Shown: positions 8,603 through 17,564, counted from the first letter of the stretch. The stretch: DNA of 64,000 nucleotides from Bacteroidetes bacterium GWF2_33_38 (GCA_001769505.1 MEOF01000050.1:1-64000); one strand, 5' to 3'. The notes: generated by a model from the sequence alone, not told the origin. Numbers and translations: made by a program.

Positions 8603-9121
8603 TTATTTTAGAAGCGAGTAAATTATGCTTGCAATTGCGATTCCAAATTGAATAGCAAAAAACCAAATAAAAAATTGTGCAATATTCTTGTATTTTTTAA
8701 TCTCATTTTTAGATTTCATTAATTTGAAAAGATTCGATAAAGAATAATTTATTTTCAAAAATTTGGTTTCGGTTTTAACTACATAATCAGAAGCTCCGTG
8801 CTTAATTGATTTTATGGCAATATCAAGATTATCGTTACTAGTAAGTAAAATAACATTAGTTTCCGAATTTTCTTTTTTTATCCAATCTAAAACTTCAATT
8901 CCATCAGCGGCATCTGGTTGTTTGCTGTCTAAATGATAATCAAGAATTACTATTTGAGGTTTAACAATTTTAAACTTATTCATACAAGCCTCTCCTGTTT
9001 CAAAAGAATAGACTTTAATCTGCATTTCTTCAAAATTGCTATTGATATTGCTTTTCATTGCTGCCGTAAATACATTATTGTCCTCGACAATAAAAATATT
9101 GATTGGTTTTTTCGGTTTCAT
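8603..9121 (-). CDS. Single-domain response regulator with C-terminal membrane helix (paralog 1)
   Basis: 172 residues. A complete receiver domain (about 6-130) has the acidic pocket VEDN, phospho-acceptor Asp61 in VILDYHL, the switch Thr in LLTSND and the Lys in YVVK. No output domain follows. Instead a lysine-rich linker leads to a hydrophobic C-terminus (IAQFFIWFFAIQFGIAIASI) that looks like a membrane helix. It is one of three tandem paralogs (with 9169-9693 and 9725-10198) behind an HPt protein and a hybrid kinase, so it is probably a phosphorelay receiver held at the membrane. It ends the operon. Confidence 0.85.
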   Translation of the reverse strand: MKPKKPINIFIVEDNNVFTAAMKSNINSNFEEMQIKVYSFETGEACMNKFKIVKPQIVILDYHLDSKQPDAADGIEVLDWIKKENSETNVILLTSNDNLDIAIKSIKHGASDYVVKTETKFLKINYSLSNLFKLMKSKNEIKKYKNIAQFFIWFFAIQFGIAIASIIYSLLK

Positions 9122-9168
9122 TTATTTATTTTTTTCGTGTTAATACTAATTGTAAAATCATGTTTTTT

Positions 9169-9693
9169 TTAATTAAAAAACGCTGGTTCAAATATTTGAA
9201 TTGCGACAACAACTCCAATTAAAAATGAAATCCCAAACAACAATCCAATTACCATATTCTGATATCTTTTTGCCGCTTTTTTAGCTTCCATTATTTTAAA
9301 AAAATTGAATAATGAAAAAACAAGTTTTCGAAGTTTGGTATCTGTTTTAACAATATAATCAGAAGCTCCATGTTGAAAAGATTTGAGAGCAATATTAATA
9401 TTATCGTCTCCTGTCAACATTATCACATACGTTTCTGGATTTTCTTTTTTCAACCAATCTAAAACTTTAATACCATCAGCAGCATCTGTGAATTTACTAT
9501 TTAAATGATAATCAAGAATTACTATTTGTGGTTTTATATCTTTAAACGTATTCATACAAGACTCTCCTGTTTCAAAAGTGTGAATTTCGATAGACATTTT
9601 GGGAAAGGTGTTTTCAATATCGGCACTTAAAGCCATAGAAAAAACTTTATTGTCATCAACAATGAATACATTTATTTTTTTGTTCGATTTCAT
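9169..9693 (-). CDS. Single-domain response regulator with C-terminal membrane helix (paralog 2)
   Basis: 174 residues, closely similar to its neighbours. The receiver domain has VDDN, Asp61 in VILDYHL, MLTGDD and the conserved Lys in YIVK. The C-terminus (MVIGLLFGISFLIGVVVAIQ) is strongly hydrophobic and should form one transmembrane segment, with no DNA-binding or enzymatic output domain. The order in the operon suggests repeated duplication of an ancestral receiver gene. A membrane-anchored receiver could act as a phosphate sink or recruit a partner, but nothing in the sequence identifies the partner. Confidence 0.85.
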   Translation of the reverse strand: MKSNKKINVFIVDDNKVFSMALSADIENTFPKMSIEIHTFETGESCMNTFKDIKPQIVILDYHLNSKFTDAADGIKVLDWLKKENPETYVIMLTGDDNINIALKSFQHGASDYIVKTDTKLRKLVFSLFNFFKIMEAKKAAKRYQNMVIGLLFGISFLIGVVVAIQIFEPAFFN

Positions 9694-9724
9694 TTTTTGA
9701 GTTTTAGTAATATTATTTTAGGGG

Positions 9725-10198
9725 TTAATTTTTAGAGTTTTCTCTGTATTCTTTAAGTTTACTTAGATATTTTTCAGAATTATTTTTTGCTTGAATTATT
9801 TTGAAAAAATTGAGTAGTGAAAAGTTGATTTTTTTAAATTGTGTGTGGTTCTTAACAACGTAATCTGAAGCTCCGTGATGAAAAGATTTAATTGCAATAT
9901 CAACATGATCATCTCTCGTTAGCATAACAACTAAGGTTTCTTTGTTTTTGTTTATTATCCAATCTAAAACTTTAATTCCATCTAATGCATTCCAATCTTT
10001 ACTATTTAAATGATAATCAAGAATTACTATTTGTGGTTTTTCTTCATTAAATTTTTCCATGCTCAACTCGCCTGTAGTAAATGAATGCACTGATAACTGC
10101 ATATTTGCAAAAACGGTTTCAATTTCTGATTTTAGGGCAAGGGCAAATACGTCATTATCTTCAATAATGAATATTGTAATTTTCGTTTTTGTATCCAT
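9725..10198 (-). CDS. Single-domain response regulator, soluble (paralog 3)
   Basis: 157 residues. CheY-like receiver domain with IEDN, Asp61 in VILDYHL, MLTRDD and the Lys in YVVK, and the same S-LNFFKI helix after the receiver as its two paralogs. Unlike them it stops after a charged tail (SEKYLSKLKEYRENSKN) and lacks a membrane segment. It lies 11 bp downstream of the HPt gene. It is probably the soluble form of the trio, able to exchange phosphate with the HPt protein. Confidence 0.88.
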   Translation of the reverse strand: MDTKTKITIFIIEDNDVFALALKSEIETVFANMQLSVHSFTTGELSMEKFNEEKPQIVILDYHLNSKDWNALDGIKVLDWIINKNKETLVVMLTRDDHVDIAIKSFHHGASDYVVKNHTQFKKINFSLLNFFKIIQAKNNSEKYLSKLKEYRENSKN

Positions 10199-10209
10199 TT
10201 TTTCTCGTT

Positions 10210-10575
10210 TTATATATATTTAACTCTCTCGGTTTTAATTTCTGAAATGGCTTGTTTACACATCAATTCAAGTGTTGTATTTAATTCAGTAATTCTTTCA
10301 ATATTTATAGCTTTTTCTGCTAGTTCTTCCATTTCTTTTAAAATGGGTGTGAGTAATGTAATATTCACAACCGAAACAGTTGATTTCATGGTGTGTGTAT
10401 AATTTTTAACAGTTGCAAAATCTTTGTTGATAATTGCTTGATTAATTAATTCAAGCTCTTCAGAAACTTGTTTTAGAAAAACATCTATAATTTCAATTAT
10501 CAAATGTTTTTTGCCATTTACCATTTCTGATAAATATTCTAAATTGCACAACTTTTCGTTTTCTTGTTTTATCAT
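10210..10575 (-). CDS. HPt phosphotransfer protein
   Basis: 121 residues, a four-helix HPt domain. The probable phosphorylated histidine is His61 in YTHTMKST, which matches the usual HxxK pattern (AHTLKGSS in many homologs). It follows the hybrid kinase gene by about 70 bp and precedes three receivers, so it most likely relays phosphate from the kinase receiver domain to one or more of them. The divergence of the motif (KST rather than KGSS) is mild and both key positions, His and Lys, are kept. Confidence 0.85.
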   Translation of the reverse strand: MIKQENEKLCNLEYLSEMVNGKKHLIIEIIDVFLKQVSEELELINQAIINKDFATVKNYTHTMKSTVSVVNITLLTPILKEMEELAEKAINIERITELNTTLELMCKQAISEIKTERVKYI

Positions 10576-10644
10576 TTTTTTAAGTTTAGGAAAATTGTTG
10601 TTTTTTATCTTCTGACTTCTGTATTCTGAATTCTGACTTCTTTC

Positions 10645-13200
10645 TTATACCTTCCCCACAGTTAATTCATTAATTTTTTCAAAAAGAAGCATCGAATTTA
10701 TTGGTTTAGAAATATAATCGTTCATTCCTAAATTCAAACAATGTTCTCTTTCGCCCGACATTGCGTGGGCGGTCATTGCAATAATTGGAATATTGTTTTT
10801 TAGTTCTTTACGAATTACTTTTGCTGCTTCATATCCAGTCATAACAGGCATTTCCATATCCATTAATATGATGTCGAAATTATTTTCTTTGAGTTTTTCA
10901 ATTCCTAAAAGTCCATTTTCGGCAATTTGAAATGTTAAATTATTTTCGGAAAACAAACAGTTTATTAGTTTAATATTCAGCAAATTATCTTCAACTAAAA
11001 GAATATTTAATTTGCATAAATCTTTCATATCGAATTCGGCAGTAGTTGTATCTAACGTGAGTTGATTTATGCTTGCTTTTTTGTATGAAATTGTGAATGA
11101 AAATACCGACCCAACATTCAATTTACTTTCAACCGAAATTGTTCCGCCTTGAAGTTCAACCAACTGTTGTGCAATGCTCAAACCTAAGCCTGTTCCGCCA
11201 TACAAACGTGTTGTTTGTTTCTCGGCTTGACTAAAACGTTCGAAAATTTTCTTGAGTTTATCTTCTGCAATTCCTATTCCGGTGTCGCTAATGGTAAATT
11301 CCAGCATTACATTTTCGGCATCGCTTTTTAGAGTTTTTACATTCAAATGAACATTCCCTTTTTCGGTAAATTTTATCGCATTTCCTACTAGATTTATGAT
11401 AATTTGAGTTAATCGTGTGTGGTCACCAAGCACAACATTTGGAACATTTTCATCAGAGGTAAAAATCAGTTCAATATTTTTGGCTTTTGCTTTTTCCATC
11501 AACAAAATATTTAGCGATTTTAACGTTTCACTAATGCTAAAAACGTCTTTCATAAAAGTCATCATTCCCGCTTCAATCTTCGAAATATCGAGAATATCGT
11601 TGATAATTACCAATAGATTTTCTCCTGCCGATTTTATGGTTTTTGCATAATCTTTTACTTCGTCGTCAAGTTGTCTTGCTGAAAGCAAATCTGAAAATCC
11701 AATAATTGCATTCATTGGCGTACGAATTTCATGGCTCATATTTGCCAAAAACGCTTCTTTCAATTTGTTCGATTGTTCAGCAATTTGAGTTGCTTCTTCG
11801 GCTTTACTTTTTGCTTCAATTAACTCATTTTCAAATATTTTCTGATTTGTAATATCTCTTGCAACCACAACCACGCCCAAAACTTTTCCTTTGTCGTCTT
11901 TGTAAACCGAACCGTTGAACAAAACTTCGGTAAGTTTTCCGTCAATATTTTGAATTGTAAGCGGAAAATCAACCATAGAACCTTTCGAAAACGTTGCTAG
12001 ATAGCCTTCTTTGGCTTTTTTTGGTTCGGTGAAATAATCTAAAAAATACGTTCCTATAAGTTTTTCACGCAATTGACCTGTGATTTTTTCGCTTGCGTGG
12101 TTCAAATCCATAATTTTTCCGTCAGAATTTATGGTAAACAATGGGTCACGACTTGCTTCAATCAAACTCAACGAATATTGCGACGCCAACTTTTCGATAT
12201 TTCGTTTTGCCAAAAGCAAATGTTCTTTAAAATGTTTCACTCGCAAAATATCACGATAAATAAAATATGAAATTATGATTGCTAAAATCAATCCCAATGC
12301 GGTAATCCAATTGCTTATGAAATTTATTTGCGAGTTTGTTTCGGCTGTTGCGATGTCAATTCTTTTAATTCGTTCGTGCAATTCAATGTCTTCCATTTCA
12401 GCTAAATGTGAAAAAAATTGATTCATAACTATGTATTCTTGTTGAGCTATTTCAATTTCTTTCGACATTTCGTGTCCTTCAATTCTATTTTCTTCTATTT
12501 GAGTTTGGTTTATAATTTTTTGAATATTGTCTTGAACTAAATCCGCCGTAACCGCAGGTAAAAGAACATTTACAATTTCTTTTTTATCTTTTTTTGATGA
12601 AAATAAACGAGCAAAAGCTGATTTTTTTTCAGGTTCAATTTCTGGTGTCGAATTTTGAATTAAAACGGGTTTATTAATTTGAATTTTTTGAAGCAATTTA
12701 TTCAGCCCTGTTTGACTGCTGTCGCTTGTTTTGACGCTAATATATTGATTAAATAAGTCAACTCTAATAGCAATTAATTTTCGTAAACTATCAATATTTT
12801 GAGTAAAAATTTGATTTGTTTTTTGTTCGTTTTTGGTAACAATTTTATTTTTTGTTGATAACCAAAGCAACGTGTCTAATTGCGAATTTAAGTTCGAAAT
12901 GTGATATTTGTAGGTTAGCAAATATGCCGTGTCGAGTCTAATTGTGTAGGCTTTCACGTTTGCTTCGGCACTATACAAACACGCCGAAATTTCTTTCAAC
13001 GTTATAAGTCTGATGTTAGGTTCTAAAATAGTTGAAACCGTTTTCGAAAGTTGCGACAGTTTATCGTTCGTAATTTTTATGGTTACGATAAACAAAATTG
13101 CAATAACTGCAAATCCAATTAGCACTTTGAAAATAATTCGTCTATTATTTTCTCTATTTGTGTTGTCAGTATTTACCTGCTTTTGAATGGAATTTTCCAT
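10645..13200 (-). CDS. Hybrid sensor histidine kinase (PAS-HisKA-HATPase-REC)
   Basis: 851 residues. Membrane helix 1 (about 22-44), a long extracytoplasmic helical sensor region (45-295), membrane helix 2 (about 296-318), a PAS domain (about 345-455), HisKA with His490 in ANMSHEIRTPMNAIIGF, an HATPase domain (NLVGNAIKF, DTGIGIA, GTGLGLSIA), and a C-terminal receiver (ILLVEDN, Asp in IILMDMEMP, Lys in YISKP). It heads an operon with an HPt protein and three receivers, which completes a His-Asp-His-Asp relay. A 69-nt promoter module lies at 13260-13328. The sensed signal cannot be read from the sequence. Confidence 0.92.
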   Translation of the reverse strand: MENSIQKQVNTDNTNRENNRRIIFKVLIGFAVIAILFIVTIKITNDKLSQLSKTVSTILEPNIRLITLKEISACLYSAEANVKAYTIRLDTAYLLTYKYHISNLNSQLDTLLWLSTKNKIVTKNEQKTNQIFTQNIDSLRKLIAIRVDLFNQYISVKTSDSSQTGLNKLLQKIQINKPVLIQNSTPEIEPEKKSAFARLFSSKKDKKEIVNVLLPAVTADLVQDNIQKIINQTQIEENRIEGHEMSKEIEIAQQEYIVMNQFFSHLAEMEDIELHERIKRIDIATAETNSQINFISNWITALGLILAIIISYFIYRDILRVKHFKEHLLLAKRNIEKLASQYSLSLIEASRDPLFTINSDGKIMDLNHASEKITGQLREKLIGTYFLDYFTEPKKAKEGYLATFSKGSMVDFPLTIQNIDGKLTEVLFNGSVYKDDKGKVLGVVVVARDITNQKIFENELIEAKSKAEEATQIAEQSNKLKEAFLANMSHEIRTPMNAIIGFSDLLSARQLDDEVKDYAKTIKSAGENLLVIINDILDISKIEAGMMTFMKDVFSISETLKSLNILLMEKAKAKNIELIFTSDENVPNVVLGDHTRLTQIIINLVGNAIKFTEKGNVHLNVKTLKSDAENVMLEFTISDTGIGIAEDKLKKIFERFSQAEKQTTRLYGGTGLGLSIAQQLVELQGGTISVESKLNVGSVFSFTISYKKASINQLTLDTTTAEFDMKDLCKLNILLVEDNLLNIKLINCLFSENNLTFQIAENGLLGIEKLKENNFDIILMDMEMPVMTGYEAAKVIRKELKNNIPIIAMTAHAMSGEREHCLNLGMNDYISKPINSMLLFEKINELTVGKV

Positions 13201-13259
13201 TTTATTTGAGTTTTATTTTTGTAAATTTTGGTCAGAAGTGAAATAAATTTATTACAAAT

Positions 13260-13328
13260 CAAAGGTCAGCTCAAATTGACTGAAAAGCATTACATAAAAT
13301 TGGAAATTAGTTGTAAAATTCACACATT
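13260..13328 (-). promoter_or_regulatory. 69-nt promoter module, copy B
   Basis: In gene direction AATGTGTGAAT, TACAAC, TGTAAT and finally GACCTTTG, which ends 59 bp before the hybrid kinase start. Length and block positions equal those of copies A, C and D. The sequence on the far side (GGAAAGTGAAAAACTAAAAG, plus strand) is also shared with copy A, so part of the similarity may come from common descent of the whole intergenic segment. Confidence 0.7.
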
Positions 13329-13512
13329 GGAAAGTGAAAAACTAAAAGTGAAAAATATAAAAATGTGATAATTTGGTAATGTGCTGATGTGCTAATTGAT
13401 TTTAGATTTTAAATTGCAGATTGCTAATTACTAATTGCTTTTCAACTTTATAAACTTTATGGACTTTAAGAACTTTACGACCTTGCCAATTGGTCAAATA
13501 ATTGCAGAATCG
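13329..13512. repeat. Low-complexity intergenic repeat text
   Basis: No gene is visible. The segment is built from short variants such as GTGCTAATTGATTTTAGATT, TTGCTAATTACTAATTGC and CTTTATAAACTTTATGGACT. The same vocabulary occurs at 8195-8340, 32692-32825 and 55151-55314. It may be a dispersed, rapidly diverging spacer repeat. Confidence 0.45.
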
Positions 13513-14685
13513 CTAATCTAATCTTACTCCGATTATTAAAATATCGTCAACTTGTTCTGCTCCGGCTTTCCATTTTTCAATATAATCGTTCAAGTGTTTT
13601 TCTTGCTGGCTCATGGTTTTATCTTGAATATCGATTAGGAGTTGTTTGAATCTTTTTGTTGTAATTTTTTTGAAAAATTCACCTCCAAACAAATCTGTAA
13701 AACCGTCGGAGAAAATGTAAATTGTGTCGTTTTTTTGTAACTGAATTTCGTGTTCTTCAAAAAAGGAAGAGTTATCGTTATCAAAACCACCTATTGCTTT
13801 TTTCGTTCCTTTAATTTCTTCGACTTCTTTTTGCCCATTACGAATAATCCAAAGCGGTCGGTTTGCTCCAGAAAATTTAATAATACGGTTTTCTTTGTCA
13901 ATTGAGCAAAGAGCTATGTCCATCCCATCTTGGCTACGTTCGTAAAGTGAAGATTGGCTCAAGGCAGAGGAAATACTTTTATTTAGTTGCGTTAATACTT
14001 CCGATGGTTCTTTCGTTTTTAAAACTAGATTGTTTAATTTTTCAATACCAATCATGCTCATTAGTGCTCCTGGAATTCCATGTCCTGTGCAATCAGCAGC
14101 TGCAACAAAAAAGATGTTTGCTTCTTTTTTGAACCAATAAAAATCGCCGCTTAATACATCTTTTGGTTTATATATTCCAAAAGATTCGGGGAAAATTTCG
14201 TTAAATAATGATGTGTCGGGAAGCATTGCATTTTGAATTGTTTTTGCATAATTAATACTATCCTTTATTTGCTTATGAACGATTTCTAGTTCATTATGTA
14301 ATTGTTCTATTTTTTTCTTGCTAATTACGTTTTCAATTGCTGATGGAAGACGAAGAAGATTATCTTTCAGAAAATAATCGTCAATACCATCTTTGGCATA
14401 TTCGCTTAATGTTTTTTCAGATACTGTTCCGGTAAGTAGAATAAATGGGATATTTCTATTTGTAATTTTTGCAATTCTAAAAGCGTCCATTCCACTAAAC
14501 TGTGGCAAAGTATGATCGGCAATTATAATATCATAAATATTATCTTTTAATGCTTTTATAAAGCCATCTTTACTCCAAACTCTAGAATGAACGAAATTTA
14601 TTCCTTCTCTTTTCAAAAACCGTGTAAGTAAATCAGCATCTGTTTCAGAATCCTCTACTAGTAATATTTTTAAGTTATTTTTCAT
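13513..14685 (-). CDS. Receiver-domain PP2C/RsbU-type phosphatase
   Basis: About 390 residues. N-terminal receiver domain (ILLVEDSE, Asp in IIADHTLP, LLTGT), a coiled-coil linker (KKKIEQLHNELEIVHKQIKD), then an SpoIIE/RsbU-type PP2C phosphatase domain (LSGDFYW, AAADCTGHGIPGALMSMIG, SDGFTD, QVDDILIIGVRL). Such proteins dephosphorylate an anti-sigma antagonist in partner-switching stress pathways. No antagonist gene is seen here. The start is taken at the ATG 14683-14685, which overlaps the upstream stop as TAATG. A longer reading would need a TTG start inside the upstream gene. It ends the CHASE3 kinase operon. Confidence 0.88.
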   Translation of the reverse strand: MKNNLKILLVEDSETDADLLTRFLKREGINFVHSRVWSKDGFIKALKDNIYDIIIADHTLPQFSGMDAFRIAKITNRNIPFILLTGTVSEKTLSEYAKDGIDDYFLKDNLLRLPSAIENVISKKKIEQLHNELEIVHKQIKDSINYAKTIQNAMLPDTSLFNEIFPESFGIYKPKDVLSGDFYWFKKEANIFFVAAADCTGHGIPGALMSMIGIEKLNNLVLKTKEPSEVLTQLNKSISSALSQSSLYERSQDGMDIALCSIDKENRIIKFSGANRPLWIIRNGQKEVEEIKGTKKAIGGFDNDNSSFFEEHEIQLQKNDTIYIFSDGFTDLFGGEFFKKITTKRFKQLLIDIQDKTMSQQEKHLNDYIEKWKAGAEQVDDILIIGVRLD

Positions 14686-15125
14686 TATTGTGGAGGTTGA
14701 TTTGATATCATCCAATAAAAACTAAGATCTTTGATTGTTTGGAAAAAATTGTCGCTTTCAACTGGTTTTACAATATAGCTATTTGCTCCAAGGCTGTAAC
14801 ATTTTTTTATATCGGGGTCTTCTTTTGACGATGTAAGTATAACTATCGGAATTGATTTGAGCATAGGATCTAATTTTAATTTTTCTAGGACTTCTGCTCC
14901 CGAGACTTTAGGCATTTTCAGATCTAATAAAATAAGCTTGATATGATTCTGCATATTCCTAGATGCATATGCTCCTTTGCAATACATAAAATCAAGAGCT
15001 TCTGCACCATCTTTCACATGAAAAATCGGATTCGATAGTCCACCTTTTTTAAGTGCACGCATGGTAAGTGCGGCATCATCGATGTTGTCTTCTGCAAATA
15101 AAATTTCAAATTCTTCGTAATTCAT
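14685..15125 (-). CDS. Rcp1-like single-domain response regulator
   Basis: 146 residues, receiver domain only: FAEDNIDD, Asp in ILLDLKMPKVSG, VILTSS, and the Lys in YIVKPV. The long insert around FMYCKGAYASRNMQNH is typical of the Rcp1/CheY type paired with bacteriophytochrome-like kinases. It lies 11 bp after the CHASE3 kinase gene and shares a TAATG overlap with the phosphatase gene, so the three are surely co-transcribed and the last two translationally coupled. It is the probable direct receiver of the kinase phosphate. Confidence 0.9.
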   Translation of the reverse strand: MNYEEFEILFAEDNIDDAALTMRALKKGGLSNPIFHVKDGAEALDFMYCKGAYASRNMQNHIKLILLDLKMPKVSGAEVLEKLKLDPMLKSIPIVILTSSKEDPDIKKCYSLGANSYIVKPVESDNFFQTIKDLSFYWMISNQPPQ

Positions 15126-15136
15126 GTTATCTTAAT

Positions 15137-16849
15137 TTAAGAGTTAATATTTGGTAAACTGAAATAAAAGCAAGTTCCTTCGTTTAATTTAGATTCTGCC
15201 CATACAGTTCCATTATGTCGATGTATTATTTTTTGAACAATAGCTAATCCAATGCCCGTTCCTTCAAACTCTTCCTGAGAATGCAAGCGTTGAAAAACGC
15301 CGAAAAGTTTATCGTAATATTGCATATCGAAGCCCGCTCCGTTATCTTTTATAAAGTAAACAATAAGATTATTTTTAATATAAGACCCAATTTCAATTCG
15401 GATTTTTATATTGTGTTTTGAATATTTTACTGCATTCGATATTAGATTTACCCAAACTTGTTTAATTAATGCTTGTTGTCCCATTGCAGGAATAAGTTCT
15501 GGTATAATAAATTCAATTTTGTTAGTTTGATTAAGTAATTCTTCCTCTTTTACAGATTTTACAAGCACAGTCATGTTTATTTCGGAATAAGCAGCGACTT
15601 TTTTTCCTAATCTTGAGAATGCTAATAAATCATCAATAAGATCGCCCATTTTTTTTGAATTTTTCATGATTGCATTAAGCGAACCAATTCCATCATCATT
15701 TAGTATTTCGGCATAATCTTCCTGTAAAATTTTAGCATATCCGTTGATGGCTCTCAGAGGTGCTCTTAAATCGTGCGAAACAGAATATGTAAAAGCCTCT
15801 AGTTCCTTATTCACAGCTATTAATTGTTCTTCGGCTTTTTTACGGTGGGTAATATCTGTCGAAACTGTGAAAATGCAAATAGTGTTGTTTACTTCTAGTA
15901 AAAGAACCGAATCAGAAGTCCATTTCAGTTCACCTTGTTTGGTTTGAATATTTGTTTCAAAATCTTTTAAAATCGTTTTATCTTTCAAAAGTTCAATAAT
16001 TTCTTCGCTATGCTTAGAATTGACAAATAAACTTAATTCTGCCGATGTTTTACCAATCACTTCATTCAATAACTTAAAGCCATAAAGTTGAAGAAAACTA
16101 TCATTTGCATTAATTATTTTGCCATCGCTGAGGCTATTAATAAAAATAGATGCTGGATTATGGTTAAATAAACTTGAAAAGAGGTCATTCGACTTTTTTA
16201 ATTTTTGTGAAAATTTATTTTTAGATCTCTGATTGATTATAATGATAAATACAAATAATAAAATTAAACCAATTATAACAACGATTGTTAATGATAAAAA
16301 GTTTGCATTTTCATTACTGTTTATATTCTTCTTTTTTCTTTCTAAAAGTAAATTAAGTTCTTCGTTGTTTATTTCATCAACTATTTTCCGAATATTGTCT
16401 GTAAGGATTTTACCTTTTCCATTTGCCATCAATTTTCCAGACTCGCTCAATCCATTCATCTTTCTAACCTCAATTGTGTGTTGGGTAAAAAGTAGTTTTT
16501 CTTTTGTAGCATTTTCCAATAATTTAATACGCAATTGTTGATTTGAATTGTCTTTTGTTAGCCTTGCTAATTCCTTTAAATCGTTTTTTAAAGTATAAAC
16601 CGTATTATTAAATGGTTTTATAAAAAAATCATTTCCTGTTAGTATATACCCCCTAGAACCGCTTTCAATATTTAGAATATCTAAAAGGATATTGTCGCTT
16701 TTGCGAAGAATTTCTTGAGTATGATTTACTAATTTACTTGTCAATTTAACTTGTTGAGCATTAAAATAATAAACAACTAATACCGCAATTAGAGCAACAG
16801 CAGAAATAGCAACAAGGATTATTATTTTCTTTTCTAAAAGGAATTTCAT
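15137..16849 (-). CDS. CHASE3-PAS sensor histidine kinase
   Basis: 570 residues. Membrane helix (about 8-28), CHASE3 extracytoplasmic sensor (about 30-185; ILLDILNIESGSRGYILTGN), a second membrane helix (LTIVVIIGLILLFVFIIIIN), PAS domain (about 225-335), a HisKA of the phytochrome-like subclass (YSVSHDLRAPLRAINGYAKIL), and HATPase (NLISNAVKYS, DNGAGFD, GTGIGLAIVQ). It lacks a receiver domain; phosphate probably passes to the Rcp1-like protein next door. A 69-nt promoter module lies at 16917-16985. The CHASE3 ligand is unknown. Confidence 0.9.
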   Translation of the reverse strand: MKFLLEKKIIILVAISAVALIAVLVVYYFNAQQVKLTSKLVNHTQEILRKSDNILLDILNIESGSRGYILTGNDFFIKPFNNTVYTLKNDLKELARLTKDNSNQQLRIKLLENATKEKLLFTQHTIEVRKMNGLSESGKLMANGKGKILTDNIRKIVDEINNEELNLLLERKKKNINSNENANFLSLTIVVIIGLILLFVFIIIINQRSKNKFSQKLKKSNDLFSSLFNHNPASIFINSLSDGKIINANDSFLQLYGFKLLNEVIGKTSAELSLFVNSKHSEEIIELLKDKTILKDFETNIQTKQGELKWTSDSVLLLEVNNTICIFTVSTDITHRKKAEEQLIAVNKELEAFTYSVSHDLRAPLRAINGYAKILQEDYAEILNDDGIGSLNAIMKNSKKMGDLIDDLLAFSRLGKKVAAYSEINMTVLVKSVKEEELLNQTNKIEFIIPELIPAMGQQALIKQVWVNLISNAVKYSKHNIKIRIEIGSYIKNNLIVYFIKDNGAGFDMQYYDKLFGVFQRLHSQEEFEGTGIGLAIVQKIIHRHNGTVWAESKLNEGTCFYFSLPNINS

Positions 16850-16916
16850 ATTGAAGATTATTTAATGGTTCTTAATGAAAATAATTTCTTAATTTTTAAG
16901 TGTTTAAGAATTTAAG

Positions 16917-16985
16917 CAAAGTATGGTCAAATTTCAAAAAGTCATATTACACAACTTATTAAATAAGTTACATGATTCATACATT
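16917..16985 (-). promoter_or_regulatory. 69-nt promoter module, copy C
   Basis: In gene direction AATGTATGAAT, TGTAAC, TGTAAT and ATACTTTG, which ends 67 bp before the CHASE3 kinase start. In this copy two TGTAAY elements stand 21 bp apart as direct repeats. The surrounding sequence is not alignable with the other copies, which argues that the motif itself is under selection. Confidence 0.7.
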
Positions 16986-17205
16986 AGGAAAAAGCGAAAA
17001 TGCGACATCTGGAATATCTTTTTGTATACTAAATTTCAATAACTAGTCATATTTCAATACTCGGGCATCGAAAAAAGAGAGAAGGAAAATAAGCAATTTT
17101 TGGAATCATTTACTCCAAGAATGGACACGAATTATTCAATAAAAAAAACTGATAGATATTTTGTTCTACCAGTTTTGAAATATTAATTGAATTTAAATCT
17201 TTTGA

Positions 17206-17391
17206 TTAAAGAGCCTCGATAATTTTGTCCAATTCTTCTTTAGTTTTCCCCAGTTTAACTTGAATTTTTCCAATCATTTCATCTATCTTACCATCAAAAA
17301 ACATCAAATCTTTGTCGGTTAGGATTGCAAATTGTTGTTTCAATTTACCTTTTTTCTGATTCCATTTTCCTTTTAATTCTACTGTGTTCAT
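17206..17391 (-). CDS. CsbD-like stress protein
   Basis: 61 residues, small, highly charged and helical: MNTVELKGKWNQKKGKLKQQ and a second amphipathic half (DGKIDEMIGKIQVKLGKTKE). The pattern G-W-x2-x-KGK...GKxxE is that of the CsbD family, stress-induced proteins of unknown biochemical role in many bacteria. The ATG at 17389-17391 was preferred to an upstream one that adds a non-family hydrophobic stretch. It stands alone between the CHASE3 kinase operon and a divergent L,D-transpeptidase. It has its own copy of the 69-nt promoter module (17428-17496), which fits stress control. Confidence 0.82.
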   Translation of the reverse strand: MNTVELKGKWNQKKGKLKQQFAILTDKDLMFFDGKIDEMIGKIQVKLGKTKEELDKIIEAL

Positions 17392-17427
17392 TGTTTTAAG
17401 TATTAATTGTGAAAAAATTTCCACCAT

Positions 17428-17496
17428 CAAAGTTTATATTAAAATAAATGGGAATAGTTATATTTTAACTTTATTAATTTACATTATTCACACATT
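17428..17496 (-). promoter_or_regulatory. 69-nt promoter module, copy D
   Basis: In gene direction AATGTGTGAAT, TGTAAA, TATAAC and AAACTTTG, which ends 36 bp before the CsbD-like start. Same 69-nt length as the other copies. It lies in the divergent gap with the L,D-transpeptidase gene, whose own start is 68 bp away on the other side, so it could affect both. Confidence 0.68.
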
Positions 17497-17564
17497 TTCA
17501 ATATTTTACATCAAATAAAACTTCCAAAACAATTAAAAGATATTTATTCAGTTACCTTTACTAT

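Noticed and set aside
14686..14715. Longer TTG start for the receiver-PP2C phosphatase
   Set aside because: It would overlap the upstream gene by 31 bp; the ATG with TAATG overlap fits coupling and the receiver start.
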